Source: JACCTU01 sp963788055 (GTDB lineage Bacteria > Actinomycetota > Thermoleophilia > Gaiellales > Gaiellaceae). From it: DNA of 64,000 nt. The stretch spans positions 744,001 through 808,000 of the forward strand of contig CAWBFA010000001.1 of assembly GCA_963788055.1 (NCBI GenBank), given 5' to 3'. This document shows, one piece after another, positions 34,421 to 42,924 of the stretch (position 1 is the first letter of the stretch; each line of letters starts with the position of its first letter). Made by a program: the position numbers and the translations under genes. The notes beneath the pieces were generated by a model, which saw only the letters and a program-made list of their open reading frames with translations, made no database searches and had not been told where the DNA came from.

Positions 34421-34750
34421 CTACCGAACCCGGATGCGCTGGCCGACCTGGAGCGCGGTCGGATCCAGCCCGGGGTTCAGCTCGAGCAACCGCTCGACGG
34501 TCGTGTCGTTGTCGAGCGCGATCTGGTCGAGCGTGTCTCCCGACTCCACCTCGACGAAGACCGGTGTCGGCTGGGTCGCCGTCTGCGTCGCGGCGGTTGT
34601 CGCCGCAGCCCTCGTCGTCGCCACGCTCGTCTGAGCTGCCGTGGTCGTCTCGCCCTCGTTCAGTCCGGCGCGGACGAGCAGCACCGCGACGGTGATGCCC
34701 GCGAGGAACGCCGCCGGAGCGGCGAGTCGGGTCGCGAGCTGTCGGTTCAC
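34421..34750 (-). CDS. LysM-domain membrane-anchored protein
   Basis: 109 residues. An N-terminal membrane segment (APAAFLAGITVAVLLVRAG) leads to a Thr/Ala-rich spacer (about 25 residues) and one LysM domain: EVESGDTLDQIALDNDTTVE, then LLELNPGLDPTALQVGQRIR. It should bind peptidoglycan outside the membrane. GTG 34750 overlaps the pyrF stop (GTGA), linking cell-wall genes with pyrF in one unit. Confidence 0.85.
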   Translation of the reverse strand: MNRQLATRLAAPAAFLAGITVAVLLVRAGLNEGETTTAAQTSVATTRAAATTAATQTATQPTPVFVEVESGDTLDQIALDNDTTVERLLELNPGLDPTALQVGQRIRVR

Positions 34751-35652
34751 CAGCCGGAGACGGCCCAGACGTCGGCGCGCAGCCGGGCCGCCTCCGCACC
34801 AGCGGCGGCGCGCCAGTCCGAGCTGCCCGAGCGATACGCGTAGATGACCGACCGCGACGCGGAGACGAGCGCGCTCGCCGGGCCGCTCGCGAACGCCCGG
34901 GCAACGTCCGCGGGCGTGCCGCCCTGCTCGCCGATCCCCGGAAGCAGCATGATCGAGCGCGGCATCAGCCTGCGCGCCTCGCCGACCTCTCGCGGGAACG
35001 TCGCACCGACGACGGCGCCCACGCTCGAGAGCCCGTTCTCGCCGACGAGCTCCTCGCCCCATTCGTCGACGAGCGCAGCGACCTGCATCCAGACGGTACG
35101 TCCGTCGGAGAGCGTGAGGTCCTGCACGTCCGCGCTTCCGGCGTTGGACGTCTTGACGAGCACGAAAAGCCCTGCAGCGTGACGCCGGCAGGCCGCGAGG
35201 AACGGCTCGACGGAATCGCGCCCGAGATACGGGTTCACGGTGAGCGCGTCGGCGAGCGGCTCGCCCTCGCCTTCGAGATACGCAGCCGCGTATGCGCGCG
35301 CGGTGCTCCCGATGTCGCCGCGCTTCCCGTCGACGATCACCAGCAGCTCCGCCGTTCGCGCGTACGCACACACCTCCTCGAAGGCTCGCATGCCGTCGGC
35401 CCCGAGCGCTTCGAAGAACGCCAGCTGCGGCTTGACCGCGACCGCGTACGGCGCGACGGCGTCGACGATGCCGCAGCAGAATCGGGCGACCGCCTCTGCC
35501 GGCGCCTCTCCGCGGAGCTCGACCGGGAAGAGGTCGACGCGCGGATCGAGGCCGACGCAGAGCTGGCTCCGCTTGCGCTCGACGGCGGCGGCCAGGCGGT
35601 CTGAGAACGCCGTCGCGGCGAACTCGGTCTGTGCGCGGAGCTCCTGCGCCAT
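34747..35652 (-). CDS. pyrF: Orotidine 5'-phosphate decarboxylase (type 2)
   Basis: 301 residues; the last step of UMP synthesis. Type 2 signatures are CVGLDPRVDLFP, AVKPQLAFFEALG and VIVDGKRGDIGSTARAYAAA (the D-x-K-x-x-D active site), then VSASRSVIYAY near the end. It is longer than type 1 enzymes, as expected. Translationally coupled to the LysM gene and divergent from the amidase gene at 35669. pyrE lies about 1 kb away. Confidence 0.94.
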   Translation of the reverse strand: MAQELRAQTEFAATAFSDRLAAAVERKRSQLCVGLDPRVDLFPVELRGEAPAEAVARFCCGIVDAVAPYAVAVKPQLAFFEALGADGMRAFEEVCAYARTAELLVIVDGKRGDIGSTARAYAAAYLEGEGEPLADALTVNPYLGRDSVEPFLAACRRHAAGLFVLVKTSNAGSADVQDLTLSDGRTVWMQVAALVDEWGEELVGENGLSSVGAVVGATFPREVGEARRLMPRSIMLLPGIGEQGGTPADVARAFASGPASALVSASRSVIYAYRSGSSDWRAAAGAEAARLRADVWAVSGW

Positions 35653-35668
35653 CGGCCCGACCAAGCGT

Positions 35669-36240
35669 ATGCTCCGCGGCCGACGGCTACCACGCCCTCC
35701 AAGCCACAGGTCGTCTCCGCGTCGCAGTGGGGCGCGGCGCCGACGCGGGGCGCTCTTCCGGCGCGCGGACCGCTCGACCACCTCGTTCTGCACCACACCG
35801 CGTACCCGACCTCGAGGATCGGCGGGAAGAGCTTCAGGGCCGAGGCAGCGCACATGCGCGAGATCCAGCGCTGGCACTTCGCGCGTGGCTGGGCGACGGT
35901 CGGATACCACTTCGTCGTCTCGCCCAGCGGTCGGATCTTCCGCGGCCGGCCGGTCGACCGGCTCGGGGCGCACGTGCTCGGCCACAACATCGGCACGGTG
36001 GGGATCTGCCTGATGGGCAACTTCGAGCTGGAACGGCCGACCCGGGCGGCGCTCGGGTCGCTTGCGTACGTGCGACGCCGGCTCGTTCCGGGCGGTGCGA
36101 ACGCACGGTTGCTCGGCCACCGCGACCACCGCGGGCACGAGACGTCCGCCTGCCCGGGCCGCTATCTCGAGCCTTTTGCGGACAAACGCGGAGGGCCGCC
36201 TCTCGGCGGCCCTCCGGTCACTCGTCGAGTCGTTCCTTAG
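35669..36240 (+). CDS. PGRP-type N-acetylmuramoyl-L-alanine amidase, start unclear
   Basis: Zinc amidase of the peptidoglycan-recognition-protein fold. Readable in frame are VVSASQWGAAP, LVLHHTAYPTSR (Zn His), GYHFVVSPSGRIFRGRP, GTVGICLMGN and LLGHRDHRGHETSACPG (Zn His and Cys). In this frame there is no ATG/GTG/TTG until 35854, which would remove the first Zn ligand. ATG 35669 is in another frame, so a one-base indel around 35670-35710 is likely. No signal peptide is visible. The 3' end contains the terminator hairpin used by hup and its stop overlaps hup's stop. Confidence 0.7.
36190..36215 (-). terminator. Terminator hairpin serving hup, inside the amidase coding end
   Basis: GGAGGGCCGCC (36190-36200), loop TCTC, then its exact complement (36205-36215). 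It lies 22 bases past the hup stop on the leftward strand and is followed by GCGTTTGTCC. It is also translated as part of the amidase C-terminus (GGPPLGGPP), so the two genes share DNA. Confidence 0.65.
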
Positions 36241-36518
36241 CGGCCGCGCACGGCGGTCTTGAGCTGGCTCCCGGCCGAGAACTTCGGCACGATGGATGCG
36301 GGGATGGTCACCTTCTCCGTGGGATTCCGCGGGTTGACCCCCTGGCGCTCCGCGCGGTGCTGCGTCGAGAACTTCCCGAAGCCGGTGAAGGCGATCTCTC
36401 CGCCGCCCTTCAGCGTCTCCGTGATCTGATCGAGCATGGCGTCGACCGCGTTCTGCGCGTCCCGCCGCCCGAGATTGGCCCTCTCGGCGATCTTGTCCAC
36501 AAACTCCTGCTTGGTCAC
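36237..36518 (-). CDS. hup: HU family DNA-binding protein
   Basis: 93 residues, histone-like. It begins TKQEFVDKIAERANLGRRDA, has the GEIAFTGFGKFSTQHRAERQG arm segment and GVNPRNPTEKVTIPASIVPK (beta-arm tip, with Pro that intercalates), and ends FSAGSQLKTAV. It is the usual 90-residue length. It bends and compacts DNA. Its stop overlaps that of the convergent amidase gene (TTAG). Confidence 0.95.
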   Translation of the reverse strand: MTKQEFVDKIAERANLGRRDAQNAVDAMLDQITETLKGGGEIAFTGFGKFSTQHRAERQGVNPRNPTEKVTIPASIVPKFSAGSQLKTAVRGR

Positions 36519-36590
36519 GAACAGCCCTCCATTCGTCGTTCGCTCGGGGTTCGGGGGGTCAGCGTAGCGAATCGATCGGACGAAAACGGC

Positions 36591-37148
36591 TTAACCATGC
36601 GGTTTTGCGGCGGTTTTGTCCGTTTCCAGCACCTCTGAGGCCCGAAAAAGCGCCCAGAGACGGACGGCGTGACGGGCGAGAGCGTCCACACCGCCCTCCT
36701 CCCGGTCGACCACGCAGATCGCCGTCGAGCACTCGAGACCCGCCTCCCGCAGCGCCTTCACGGCCTCGACGGCGGCGCCGCCGGAGGTGACGACGTCCTC
36801 CACGACGCAGACCCGCGCGCCGGCCTCATAGACGCCCTCGAGGCGGTTGGACGTCCCGTAGCCTTTCGCCTCCTTCCTGACGATCAGGAACGGGAGCCCC
36901 GACTCGAGCGAGGCCGCCGCCGCGAGCGCCACGGCACCCAGCTCCGGGCCTGCGATCAGCGCCGCGTCGGGCTCGTGCTCGCGAATCGCCGCTGCGAGGC
37001 GCTCGCCGATCGGCCGGAGCAGGTCTGGGCGCGTCTCGAAGCGGTACTTGTCGAGGTAGTAGCGCGAACGACGCCCCGATCGGAGGACGAAATCCCCCTC
37101 GAGGTACGCGTGCTCGCGGAGCGCCCCGCGGAGCTCGGCGTCGTTCAT
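36591..37148 (-). CDS. pyrE: Orotate phosphoribosyltransferase
   Basis: 185 residues. It has YLDKYRFETRPDLL, then ALIAGPELGAVALAAAASL and a PRPP site VCVVEDVVTSGGAAVEAVKAL. It makes OMP, the substrate of PyrF, whose gene is about 1 kb away with hup between. ATG 37148 overlaps the stop of the upstream small membrane protein gene as ATGA. Confidence 0.94.
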   Translation of the reverse strand: MNDAELRGALREHAYLEGDFVLRSGRRSRYYLDKYRFETRPDLLRPIGERLAAAIREHEPDAALIAGPELGAVALAAAASLESGLPFLIVRKEAKGYGTSNRLEGVYEAGARVCVVEDVVTSGGAAVEAVKALREAGLECSTAICVVDREEGGVDALARHAVRLWALFRASEVLETDKTAAKPHG

Positions 37149-37354
37149 TCGCCGCGGGCCGCGCTGAGCGCGGCGCGCGCGAGCGGGAGCAGGCGCGCCG
37201 CCTCCGGCGCCCCGTTCGAGAGCGACTGCATCGAGCCGTCCTCGAAGTAGAGGTCGATGCGTTCCCGGCGTCCCCCGGCCGTGCGGCGGAGGAGCGCGAT
37301 CCCAGCGGCCCAGGCGCCGAGAAGCGCGAGCAGGGGCAGCAGCCTACGCCGCAT
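37145..37354 (-). CDS. Small membrane-anchored protein, unknown
   Basis: 69 residues: MRRRLLPLLALLGAWAAG is one membrane segment with an Arg-rich start, then a polar stretch RERIDLYFEDGSMQSLSNG and a helical tail. Overlaps with Roadblock (11 bases, upstream) and pyrE (ATGA). Position suggests co-transcription; function unknown. Confidence 0.75.
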   Translation of the reverse strand: MRRRLLPLLALLGAWAAGIALLRRTAGGRRERIDLYFEDGSMQSLSNGAPEAARLLPLARAALSAARGE

Positions 37355-37742
37355 CGCCGTCGCCCCCGGGCGGCTTCTTCTTCGCGCGGCGACGCGGCGC
37401 GGCTTTCTTCTCGCCGGCTGCGGGCGCCGCGGCGCGGAGCGCGGTCTTGAGGTCGTAGAAGACGAGCGCGACCGTCGGCTCCGGTGCCGTCGTCGCCGCG
37501 ATGTACGAGTCCCCCTCTCGCACGACGAAGACGCTGCCCTCCCCGGTCGAGGCCTCGAGCTGGGTGAGCGACCCCTGCCGGGCCTCGGCGGCTGCCGCCA
37601 GGAGGTCCTGAACGGCGCGCACGAACCGCTCGCCTTCGACGAGCGTCGAGGCCGCCACCTTCCCCTTCGTGTCGAAGAGGGCAGCCGCCTCGACCTGCGA
37701 GGAGATCTCGGTCAGATCGGCCAATGCCTGGTCAGCCGTCAC
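37344..37742 (-). CDS. Roadblock/LC7-domain protein
   Basis: 132 residues. A roadblock/LC7 fold is suggested by ALADLTEISSQVEAAALFDT, RFVRAVQDLLAAAAEA and GSVFVVREGDSYIAATTAPE, with a basic Lys/Arg tail (KKAAPRRRAKKK). Such proteins regulate small GTPases (MglB-like), though the basic tail is unusual. No MglA-like GTPase is nearby. GTG 37742 is divergent from the YihY gene with 23 bases between. Confidence 0.7.
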   Translation of the reverse strand: MTADQALADLTEISSQVEAAALFDTKGKVAASTLVEGERFVRAVQDLLAAAAEARQGSLTQLEASTGEGSVFVVREGDSYIAATTAPEPTVALVFYDLKTALRAAAPAAGEKKAAPRRRAKKKPPGGDGDAA

Positions 37743-37765
37743 AGCGCTGAACGATACTGGCCGCG

Positions 37766-38590
37766 GTGCGGAGGCGAAAAAGAAGGCTCGTGCAGAAGTT
37801 CTTCGCCGACCGGGGTACGCACCTCGCGGCGATGATCGCCTACTTCGCGTTGCTGGCGTTCGTGCCGCTCACGTTCCTCGCGCTGTCACTCCTTGCGTTC
37901 ACCGGCCAGCCGACCGAGTCGAGCTTCCTTGTCCGCGAGATCAAGCAGGCGCTCCCGGAGACGCCGATCGAGGACATCGTGCGCCTCGTCGGGACCGTGC
38001 GGGACAACGCGGCCACGCTCGGGCTCCTCGGCGCCGCGTTCCTGCTCTGGACCGCGCTCTCGCTCTTCAGCGTGCTCGAGTCGGCGTTCAACATCGTCTA
38101 CGGGCGGCCGAACCGCCCGTTCATCCAGGGGAAGGGGCTCGCGCTCGGGCTGCTCGTGGGCTCGCTGGTGACGCTCTTCGTCGCGCTCCTCGCCGGCTCG
38201 TTCGGCGTTCAAGTCCTCAAGGACTGGGCGCCGTGGTTCATCGACAACGCCTCGATCGCATACGTGCTGTCGATCGTCGTGTCGACGCTCGGGATCTTCG
38301 CGTTCATCGTCTCCGTGTACTACGTGCTCACCAACGAGCGTCTTCGTGTGCGCGACGTGCTGCCCGGAGCGATCCTCGCAACGGTGCTGCTGGAGGCCTC
38401 GTTCCAGATCCTGCCGATCTTCCTGCGCTACGCGGAGATCAACCCGGTGCTGAAGGCGTTCGGCTCACCCGCGATCCTGCTCGTTTGGCTCTACGTGATG
38501 GCGAACGTGCTCGTGTTCGGCGCCGAGCTCAACTGGTGGCGGACGTACGGACGGGAGCAGGTCGAGGAGGAGCCTGTCGGACTCGCCTAG
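37766..38590 (+). CDS. YihY/virulence factor BrkB family membrane protein
   Basis: 274 residues with six membrane segments. The YihY start (KFFADRGTHLAAMIAYFALLA) is followed by a SLFSVLESAFNIVYG loop, paired helices IVSTLGIFAFIVSVYYVL, and a LPGAILATVLLEASFQ block with VWLYVMANVLVFGAELNW at the end. The older RNase BN label is not supported for this family. GTG 37766. It ends directly before repeat copies 6-7. Confidence 0.88.
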   Translation: MRRRKRRLVQKFFADRGTHLAAMIAYFALLAFVPLTFLALSLLAFTGQPTESSFLVREIKQALPETPIEDIVRLVGTVRDNAATLGLLGAAFLLWTALSLFSVLESAFNIVYGRPNRPFIQGKGLALGLLVGSLVTLFVALLAGSFGVQVLKDWAPWFIDNASIAYVLSIVVSTLGIFAFIVSVYYVLTNERLRVRDVLPGAILATVLLEASFQILPIFLRYAEINPVLKAFGSPAILLVWLYVMANVLVFGAELNWWRTYGREQVEEEPVGLA

Positions 38591-38653
38591 CGGCTCGATG
38601 TGAATTCGCTGCGCGAGCGGCCGCGAAGCGGCCGCCTTTTCGCACTCGCGTAG
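38591..38653 (-). repeat. Gene-end palindromic repeat (family A), partial copy 6
   Basis: 63 bases, the hairpin half only, in reverse orientation: CGGCTCGATGTGAATTCGC, then GCGGCCGCGAAGCGGCCGC CTTTT. It is repeated again 63 bases later in copy 7. It follows the YihY stop directly and looks like a terminator for it. Confidence 0.8.
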
Positions 38654-38760
38654 CGGCTCGATGCGAATTCGCTGCGCGAGCGGCCGCGAAGCGGCCGCCT
38701 TTAGGGGTCTTCGCGCGTCGCGGATCCGCGCGAGCGGATTCGCGACTTGCGCAGCGAGTT
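38654..38760 (-). repeat. Gene-end palindromic repeat (family A), full copy 7
   Basis: Full unit in reverse orientation: GCGGCCGCGAAGCGGCCGC CTTT, AGGGGTCTTCGCGCG, GCGGATCCGCGCGAGCGGAT and CGACTTGCGCAGCGAG. It supplies the stop and last 15-20 codons of the leftward rdgB gene, so it is partly translated. Confidence 0.85.
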
Positions 38761-39286
38761 CAGCGCGCGGGCGGCGAGCGCGCGGTGCGAGTGCTCGCGC
38801 TTCCAGTCGTTGCCGAGCTCCGCGACCGTCCGCGAAGACCCCTCGGGGATGAAGATCGGGTCGTAGCCGAATCCCCCGCTGCCGCGCGGCTCGAGCGCGA
38901 TCGTCCCCTCGACCGTGCCGGTTCCCCGCCGCTCCTCGCCCTCCGGCGAAAGCGCGACCAGCTCGCAGACGTAGCGTGCGCGCCGGTCGTCCACGCCTCG
39001 GAGCACGTCGAGGAGCGCGACGACTCCGTCCTCAGCCCAGCGCGCCGACTCCACTCCCGGCCGGCCGCCGAGGACGGCAACCTCGATCCCCGAGTCCTCG
39101 CCGAGCACCCAGTCGGACGTGTGGGCGCGGCCGAACCGTGCTTTGGCAACCGCGTTGTCGTAGTACGTCCTGCCGTCCTCCGGCGGATAGTCGTCCGCGT
39201 CGAGCGAACTCGAGCTCCCAGCCCGGCAGCGCATCCCGCAGCTCGCTGAGCTTGTTCGCGTTCCTGGAGGCGAGTCGGGCCCTCAA
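38701..39286 (-). CDS. rdgB: XTP/dITP pyrophosphatase (HAM1/RdgB), one frameshift near 39208
   Basis: Removes non-canonical purine triphosphates (XTP, dITP). The N-terminus LASRNANKLSELRDALPGWE reads from TTG 39286, and after about 26 codons the frame shifts by one base to DADDYPPEDGRTYYDNAVAK, WVLGEDSGIEVAVLGGRPGV, RGSGGFGYDPIFIPEG. HAM1 has a conserved SRN...GD...SG set, all present. The extra base is around 39200-39210. The last about 15 residues (SLRKSRIRSRGSATREDP) come from repeat copy 7. TTG 39286 overlaps the mgtC stop as TTGA. Confidence 0.85.
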
Positions 39287-39969
39287 TCGACCCAGCGAAT
39301 GCCGGTCACATGTTCGAGCTCGGCGAGGCGGCTCGCGACCTTCGAGGACGGCATCTTCTCCGGGAAGTCGACCGTCGCGACGAGCTCGCGCCCGCCACGG
39401 CTCTCCGACAACTGGAACTGCGAGACCGTGCCGCCCAGATCTTCGAGCGCCGCGAGCACGGGGGCAGCGCCCTGCCCCGGCCCGAGGTCGACGACGACCC
39501 GTTGCGCATCCTCGGGACGAAACCGCGTCAGGACACGGTGCGCAACGAGGCGCAAGGGCCAGAGCGTCACGATCGCGCCGACCGTCGCGATGACCGCCGC
39601 CTCCCAGTAGCCGGCGCCCGACGCCATGCCGATGCCTGCGACGAGCCACAACGTCGCCGCCGTCGTGAGCCCGCGCACCGACAGTCCTTGCCGGATGATG
39701 GCGCCGGCGCCGAGGAAGCCGATGCCGCTGACGATCTGCGCCGCGATCCTCGTCGGGTCGAAGGTCAGCCCTTCGCGCTGCGAGAAGGTCCAGTCGGTCC
39801 ACGCGTAGGCCGAGACGAGGAGGAACAGGGCCGACCCGACGGACACGAGCACGTGCGTGCGCAGCCCCGCTTCCCGCTCACGCATCTCTCGCTCGAACCC
39901 GACCGCGCCGCCGAGCACTGCGGCGAGCAACAGCCTGAACGCGACGTCGAGCGACGAGATGTCAGGCAA
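39283..39969 (-). CDS. MgtC/SapB family membrane protein
   Basis: 228 residues. The first part has about four membrane segments with VGFEREMREREAGLRTHVLV, a MgtC signature, then IVSGIGFLGAGAIIRQG and VRGLTTAATLWLVAGIGMASG. The C-terminal 70 residues are a soluble ACT-like domain (VSQFQLSESRGGRELVATVD). Linked to magnesium homeostasis in relatives. TTG 39969 overlaps the rph stop by 8 bases; its stop overlaps rdgB. Confidence 0.9.
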   Translation of the reverse strand: MPDISSLDVAFRLLLAAVLGGAVGFEREMREREAGLRTHVLVSVGSALFLLVSAYAWTDWTFSQREGLTFDPTRIAAQIVSGIGFLGAGAIIRQGLSVRGLTTAATLWLVAGIGMASGAGYWEAAVIATVGAIVTLWPLRLVAHRVLTRFRPEDAQRVVVDLGPGQGAAPVLAALEDLGGTVSQFQLSESRGGRELVATVDFPEKMPSSKVASRLAELEHVTGIRWVD

Positions 39970-40657
39970 ACGCCGACTCCTGCGCCTCGGCGATCTTCGC
40001 GATCCCAACCGATGCGAGCTCGAGCAGCTCGTCGAGCTCCTCGCGCGTGAACGGCGCGCCCTCGGCGGTCGCCTGCACCTCGACGAGCCGGCCGTCGCCG
40101 GTCATCACGACGTTCATGTCGGCCTCGGCGCTCGAGTCCTCGGTGTACTCGAGGTCGAGCAGCGGCTCGCCGCCGACGATCCCGACGGACACCGCGGCGA
40201 CCGATCCCGCGAGCGCCTTCGAGAGGCCGAACTTGTCGAGCGCGCGACGAGCCGCGACGTACGCCCCGGAAATCGCGGCGCAGCGCGTGCCGCCGTCCGC
40301 CTGCAGCACGTCGCAGTCGAGCCAGACCGTCCGCTCTCCCAGCGCCTCGAAGTCGACGACCCCGCGGAGCGCGCGGCCGATCAGCCGTTGGATCTCGACG
40401 GTGCGGCCACCCTGCTTGCCGCGCGAGGCCTCGCGCGCGACGCGCTCTCCGGTCGACGCCGGAAGCAGCGAGTACTCCGCCGTCATCCAGCCGCGACCGG
40501 AGTTGCGAAGCCAGCGCGGGATGTCGTCGTCGATCATCGCCGTGCAGAGCACCTTCGTCTTGCCCTGCGACCAGAGCACGGAGCCGTGCGGCTGCTCGAG
40601 GTAGTCGAGCTCCACTGTGAGTGGACGAAGCTCGTCGGTGCGGCGACCCTCTCTCAC
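39962..40657 (-). CDS. rph: Ribonuclease PH
   Basis: 231 residues, 3'-5' phosphorolytic exoribonuclease that trims tRNA ends. Present are REGRRTDELRPLTVELDYL, SQGKTKVLCTAMIDDDIPRW, RSLRG-type AEYSLLPASTGER and QRLIGRALRGVVDFEALGER, then ADMNVVMTGDGRLVEVQ. GTG 40657 overlaps the murI stop as GTGA. It lies in the murI-rph-mgtC-rdgB leftward chain. rph-rdgB is a common pair. Confidence 0.95.
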   Translation of the reverse strand: MREGRRTDELRPLTVELDYLEQPHGSVLWSQGKTKVLCTAMIDDDIPRWLRNSGRGWMTAEYSLLPASTGERVAREASRGKQGGRTVEIQRLIGRALRGVVDFEALGERTVWLDCDVLQADGGTRCAAISGAYVAARRALDKFGLSKALAGSVAAVSVGIVGGEPLLDLEYTEDSSAEADMNVVMTGDGRLVEVQATAEGAPFTREELDELLELASVGIAKIAEAQESAFA

Positions 40658-41472
40658 GCGACCCGCTCCAGCTCGAGCAGCTCGACGTGCTCGACCTCGC
40701 GGATCGGCAGCTGCAGGAAGCGCGCGCCGGTCCCGCGGAAGACCTCGGGGTCGCCGGTCGTGATGAAGCGATAGCCGCCCTCGCGCGAAGGGTCGTTCTC
40801 GACGTTCTTGCGCGCGAGCGTCTCGGCGACCTCGCGGGCCGTCTCGTCCGCGGAGAAGATCAGGGTGACGTCGCGCCCGAACACGCGTTGGAGGATCGGG
40901 CGGATGATCGGGTAGTGAGTGCAGCCGAGAATGACCGTGTCGACACCTTCTTCTTTGAGCGGTGCCGCATACTCGCGCACGGCGTCGGCGGTGTCCTCGC
41001 CGAAGGGGTCGTCTCCCTCGATGATCGGAACGAGCTTCGGGCACGCGACGGACGTCAGTGAGACGCCGGCGTCGAGCGCGTGGATCAGCTCGTCGTAGCG
41101 GCCTGCGCGCACGGTCGCCTCCGTCGCGAGGAGACCGACGCGGCGGTTGCGCGTCGCCTGGACGGCCGCGTGCGCCTCGGGTGTGATCACGCCGACGACC
41201 GGGACCGTGAGCGTCTCCTGGAGGTCGGCCAGCCCGGCCGAGGTCGCCGCGTTGCACGCGACGAGGACCATCTTCACGCCCTGCCCTTCGAGGTACGACC
41301 CGATCTCGAGCGCGAAGCGGCGAATCTCGTCGAGCGGCCGTGGGCCGTACGGGAGTCGTGCGCCGTCGCCGAGGTAGACGAAGTCCTCGTGCGGCATCGT
41401 GACGAGACACTCGTGGAGGACGGTGAGCCCGCCCATGCCCGAGTCGAAGACGCCGATCGGCCGGGGATCCAT
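40654..41472 (-). CDS. murI: Glutamate racemase
   Basis: 272 residues making D-Glu for peptidoglycan. It has PIGVFDSGMGGLTVLHE (catalytic Asp), then VACNAATSAGL (first catalytic Cys) and VILGCTHYPIIRPIL (second Cys and His). ATG 41472 is divergent from the hydrolase pseudogene at 41505. First gene of a four-gene chain. Confidence 0.95.
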   Translation of the reverse strand: MDPRPIGVFDSGMGGLTVLHECLVTMPHEDFVYLGDGARLPYGPRPLDEIRRFALEIGSYLEGQGVKMVLVACNAATSAGLADLQETLTVPVVGVITPEAHAAVQATRNRRVGLLATEATVRAGRYDELIHALDAGVSLTSVACPKLVPIIEGDDPFGEDTADAVREYAAPLKEEGVDTVILGCTHYPIIRPILQRVFGRDVTLIFSADETAREVAETLARKNVENDPSREGGYRFITTGDPEVFRGTGARFLQLPIREVEHVELLELERVA

Positions 41473-41504
41473 GCGGCGATTCTACGAGCGGCTACGCTGC
41501 GCCG

Positions 41505-42924
41505 ATGAAGGCGCTGCTGGCGGCCGTGCTCGCGGCGCTCATCCTGGCCCCGGCCGCGCATGGCGAGCCACCCGGCCGCGCTCTACCGGCAGACCGACCA
41601 GGTGGCCACTATGGACGACGGGGTCGGCATCGCGACGACGCTCTACACGCCCGTGACCCACGGCGAGAAGTCGCCGGCGGTGATGCTCTTCCACGGGCTC
41701 GGCGGCAGCCGGCAGTCAGCTCGACCAGGTCGCGAAGCTGCTTCGCGCAGCGTGGCTACATCGCCCTCACCTTCGACTTCCGCGGTCACGGCCAGTCGGG
41801 CGGCCTGTTCAGCGGGCTCGGCGCGCGCGAGCTACTCGACGTCGCGCGGCTGCGAGAGGCGATGGCTGCCCGCGAACGCCCCGGTGGACGGGGACAAGGT
41901 CGGCGCGCTGGGGCATCTCGCTCGGCGGCGGCGCGGTGCTCCGTGCGGCCGGCGAGGGGACGCCGTTCAAGGCGCTCGAAGTGGTGCGAGACATGGACCG
42001 ACCTCTACGAGGCGTTCGTGCCGCAGGACCTTCCGAAGTCGGGAGCGATCTTCCAGTTCCTCGGCGCGGTGCCGAGCTCGGCCGCCGGGCTCCCGAGCTG
42101 CTCGCGCTGCCAGGGCGCGGTCGCGAGGCGCGACCTGCCGACGCTGCGTGCGTTCTCGCAGGCGCGCTCGTCACGCCAGCTGCTCTCGCGCGGGTACCCG
42201 CCGACGCTGTTCTTCCAGGGACGCCGCGACTTCGCGTTCGGGCTCGAGCAGGGGATCGCCGGCTGGCAGCGCCACTCCGGCCCGAAGGCGCTCTACATCG
42301 GTCCCGTTCGGACACTCACCATCGAAGTTCCCGGGACCGGACTTCGAGCTCGTGATGCAGCGCGCGATCCAGTGGTTCGACGTGCACGTCGCGGGCGCAG
42401 CCCGACACGCCGAACCGGCCGGCCGTCGAGCTCGCCGACGAGAGTGGCAAGACCGTTCGCAGGCTACTCGGCGCTGCCTCCGACGACCCGGCACGTGTAC
42501 TCGTTGCGCGGCAACACGACGATCGGTGCCTCGGGCAAGGTCGTCCGCCGCGCGCGCACGCCTCGGCTGCTCGAGACGTTCGGCGCCGCCGACGGTGCAG
42601 GTCCGCGCGTCGTCGACGACCGGCTGGTCGCACCTCGTCGCCGTGCTCGTCGCGCGGACGCCGAGCGGCCAGGAAATCGTCGTCAGCGACGGTGGCGCGC
42701 CGACGAGCCTGTCCACGAAGCCCAAGAACATCACGATCCGCCTGATCTCGCAGGTGACACGGATCCCGGCAGGATCCCGCTTCGAGCTCACGCTCGCGGG
42801 AACCTCGACGGCGCAGAACACGGCGAACCTCCTCTACCTGGTGCCCGTGCCGCAGCGTGCGAGGATCACCGTGCGAAACGTGACCCTGGCGATCCCCACG
42901 CTTCGGACGCCCGTCTCTCGATGA
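41505..42924 (+). pseudogene. CocE/S15-type alpha/beta hydrolase, broken by about ten +1 frameshifts
   Basis: A secreted hydrolase with a signal peptide (LLAAVLAALILAPAAHG). The reading frame changes about ten times but protein similarity continues: VATMDDGVGIATTLYTP, VMLFHGLGG, YIALTFDFRGHGQSGG, VDGDKVGALG, ISLGGGAVLRAA (active Ser), PPTLFFQGRRDFAFGLEQG and a C-terminal jelly-roll end (STTGWSHLVAVLVARTPSGQ). Steps are near 41562, 41718, 41748, 41862, 41913, 41983, 42303, 42400, 42465 and 42585, each adding one base. The stop overlaps the next gene (ATGA), so it was probably intact. Sequencing error is the favoured reason. Confidence 0.8.
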
